Source: Hypsibius dujardini (taxonomy: Eukaryota > Tardigrada > Eutardigrada > Parachela > Hypsibiidae). Taken from it: DNA of 21,875 nucleotides. How positions within the stretch are numbered: the stretch's first letter is position 1; each line of letters begins with the position of its first letter. The position numbers and the translations under genes are program-made. A model generated the notes under the pieces. That model had not been told where the DNA came from. It saw nothing but the letters and a program-made list of their open reading frames with translations, and did no database searches. The stretch is taken from assembly GCA_001579985.1 (NCBI GenBank), contig LRSR01012698.1, positions 1 to 21,875 on the forward strand. The letters run 5' to 3'. Below are positions 20,891-21,875 of this stretch, piece by piece.

Positions 20891-21750
20891 GAAGCGTCGT
20901 TATATTATCACTATTCCAAGTGGTCTGCTCGTGCAATGCTTTTGTCAACGAGGCTTCGCTTAGGAAAATAAAATTTGTTCTCATCGACCAATGCAGTCGG
21001 TGGATGTCAGAAAGAATTATTTCCCAGCAGGCCTTCAGGTACTATTGTCTTTCTTATCTGCCATGTTCCGGATAAAAGGGAGCTGAGTTTTGCAAAGTTT
21101 GATCAACGCAACAATTGCAGCCATCTTCCACTCAGAAAATGATTTGCAGAATAACATTATGTATGAAACATGGAACTGTTAAAAAAAGCTGGAAAGAGGG
21201 ATCATTACTCCAAAGGTTCTGTATTCTGACAGAATAGGTGATAAGTCAAAACCGATCTTAATTAATTATTTGTTTGGCATTGCGAACCTGGAGCATAAAG
21301 CGTCATTTCAGTTTAGCTTGACATTCCTAGATTTTCAAAGGTAATTTATTCGGATTTAGTTGTGTTATAATGAAACGTATAGACGAAACATCGAGACGAG
21401 ATGGTGCAAAGGTTTCATTCTTAACTAGTGACGTAAACATCGTAGCTTGCATTTTAAAAATTTACTTCTAACCAATCGCAAACTAATAACATGCATCTGT
21501 AGATTTCATGTTATGTCAGAAAACAGCATTTGTAATAATTTTCATGTCTGTGCGACTCTGCCACGAGCCATGTTTTCCAAGTAGCTTTCTTTTTCATTGG
21601 TATTTCCTGAGCTCCGATTCGTTTAAGTGGTTGTATACCTGAGCTTGAAAAACATGACAGCAGTGCGGTTATGCGGATCCAGTTCCATTTGATTTTTTTG
21701 CTAGTGTTAGTTCATATCGTTCATTAAACTTTCATTTTTTATTTTGATAG
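20891..21750. other. Region between divergent PC-esterase and UGDH genes
   Basis: No coding sequence was found. The region is the 5' flank of the PC-esterase gene (-) and contains the upstream part, probably an intron or promoter, of the UGDH homologue (+). It ends with a pyrimidine-rich tract and GATAG, a possible splice acceptor. Confidence 0.45.
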
Positions 21751-21875
21751 AGCATAAATACACAAGTGTGCCTGTTAAAAAGATATGCTGCATCGGGACT
21801 GGATACGTGGAAGGTCCAGCGTCCGCAGTGATTGCTTTCGATATTCAAGTATGGGTAACAGATTTAAACGCCGAG
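21751..21875 (+). CDS. UGDH: UDP-glucose 6-dehydrogenase homologue, N-terminal fragment, runs off window
   Basis: UGDH oxidises UDP-glucose to UDP-glucuronate with two NAD+ in the cytosol, supplying the donor for glycosaminoglycans and glucuronidation. About 41 codons are visible. After TSVPV comes KKICCIGTGYVEGPASAVIA, the start of the Rossmann fold, and VWVTDLNAE, which matches the strand that ends at the NAD-ribose-binding Asp (VTVVDLNAE in the family). Two things are odd. The third glycine of the usual GxGYVGG loop is Glu (GYVEG), and about three residues are missing between VIA and the second strand. No ATG lies in frame nearby, so the exon probably begins at an acceptor near 21750. It is either a divergent paralogue or a decaying copy; the rest lies outside the window. 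Confidence 0.8.

Noticed and set aside
1-21875. CRISPR arrays, rRNA, bacterial operons or viral genes
   Set aside because: None were seen. The repeats present are inverted or short direct repeats of transposon type, and the genes have introns.

Overview
This window is nuclear DNA from an animal, most likely an invertebrate. Arthropod is my best guess, but the sequence does not fix the phylum. The signs are AT-rich sequence, genes split by GT-AG introns of 64 to about 1200 bp, proteins of clearly metazoan families, and decayed Tc1/mariner transposons and MITEs between and inside the genes. There is no operon structure, ribosome binding site, CRISPR array, rRNA or recognisable tRNA.

Layout. 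Bases 1-5700 are gene-poor and hold a decayed Tc1-like (DD34E) transposase, copies of a ~60 bp direct repeat on both sides of it, a probable foldback repeat and a short helix-turn-helix (psq/CENP-B type) relic. Bases 5701-7850 (+) hold a five-exon core-1 beta-1,3-galactosyltransferase (C1GALT1 family). Bases 8462-9463 (-) hold a decayed DD37D mariner (maT-type) transposase. Bases 10153-10511 hold a long near-perfect hairpin MITE. Bases 11305-13485 (+) hold a two-exon FkbM-like methyltransferase whose intron carries an AT microsatellite and a TA-flanked MITE. Bases 14513-16169 (-) hold a two-exon GT32-like glycosyltransferase. Bases 16995-17295 hold a second, diverged member of the hairpin MITE family. 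Bases 18394-20890 (-) hold a three-exon PC-esterase protein like the N-terminal part of the sialic-acid O-acetyltransferase CASD1. From about 21751 to the window end (+) lies the beginning of a UDP-glucose 6-dehydrogenase (UGDH) homologue.

How the genes may work together. The four complete genes each encode a 320-350 residue protein with one N-terminal hydrophobic segment after a short basic stretch, the topology of Golgi type II membrane enzymes. Their predicted chemistries are complementary: galactosyl transfer, methyl transfer, a second glycosyl transfer and O-acyl transfer or esterase action. The fifth, cytosolic, gene would make the sugar donor UDP-glucuronate. I infer a physical cluster of glycan-building and glycan-capping genes; joint function is not shown by the sequence. 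Exon joins were chosen so that splice phases match and family motifs are continuous. Every complete model closes exactly in frame.
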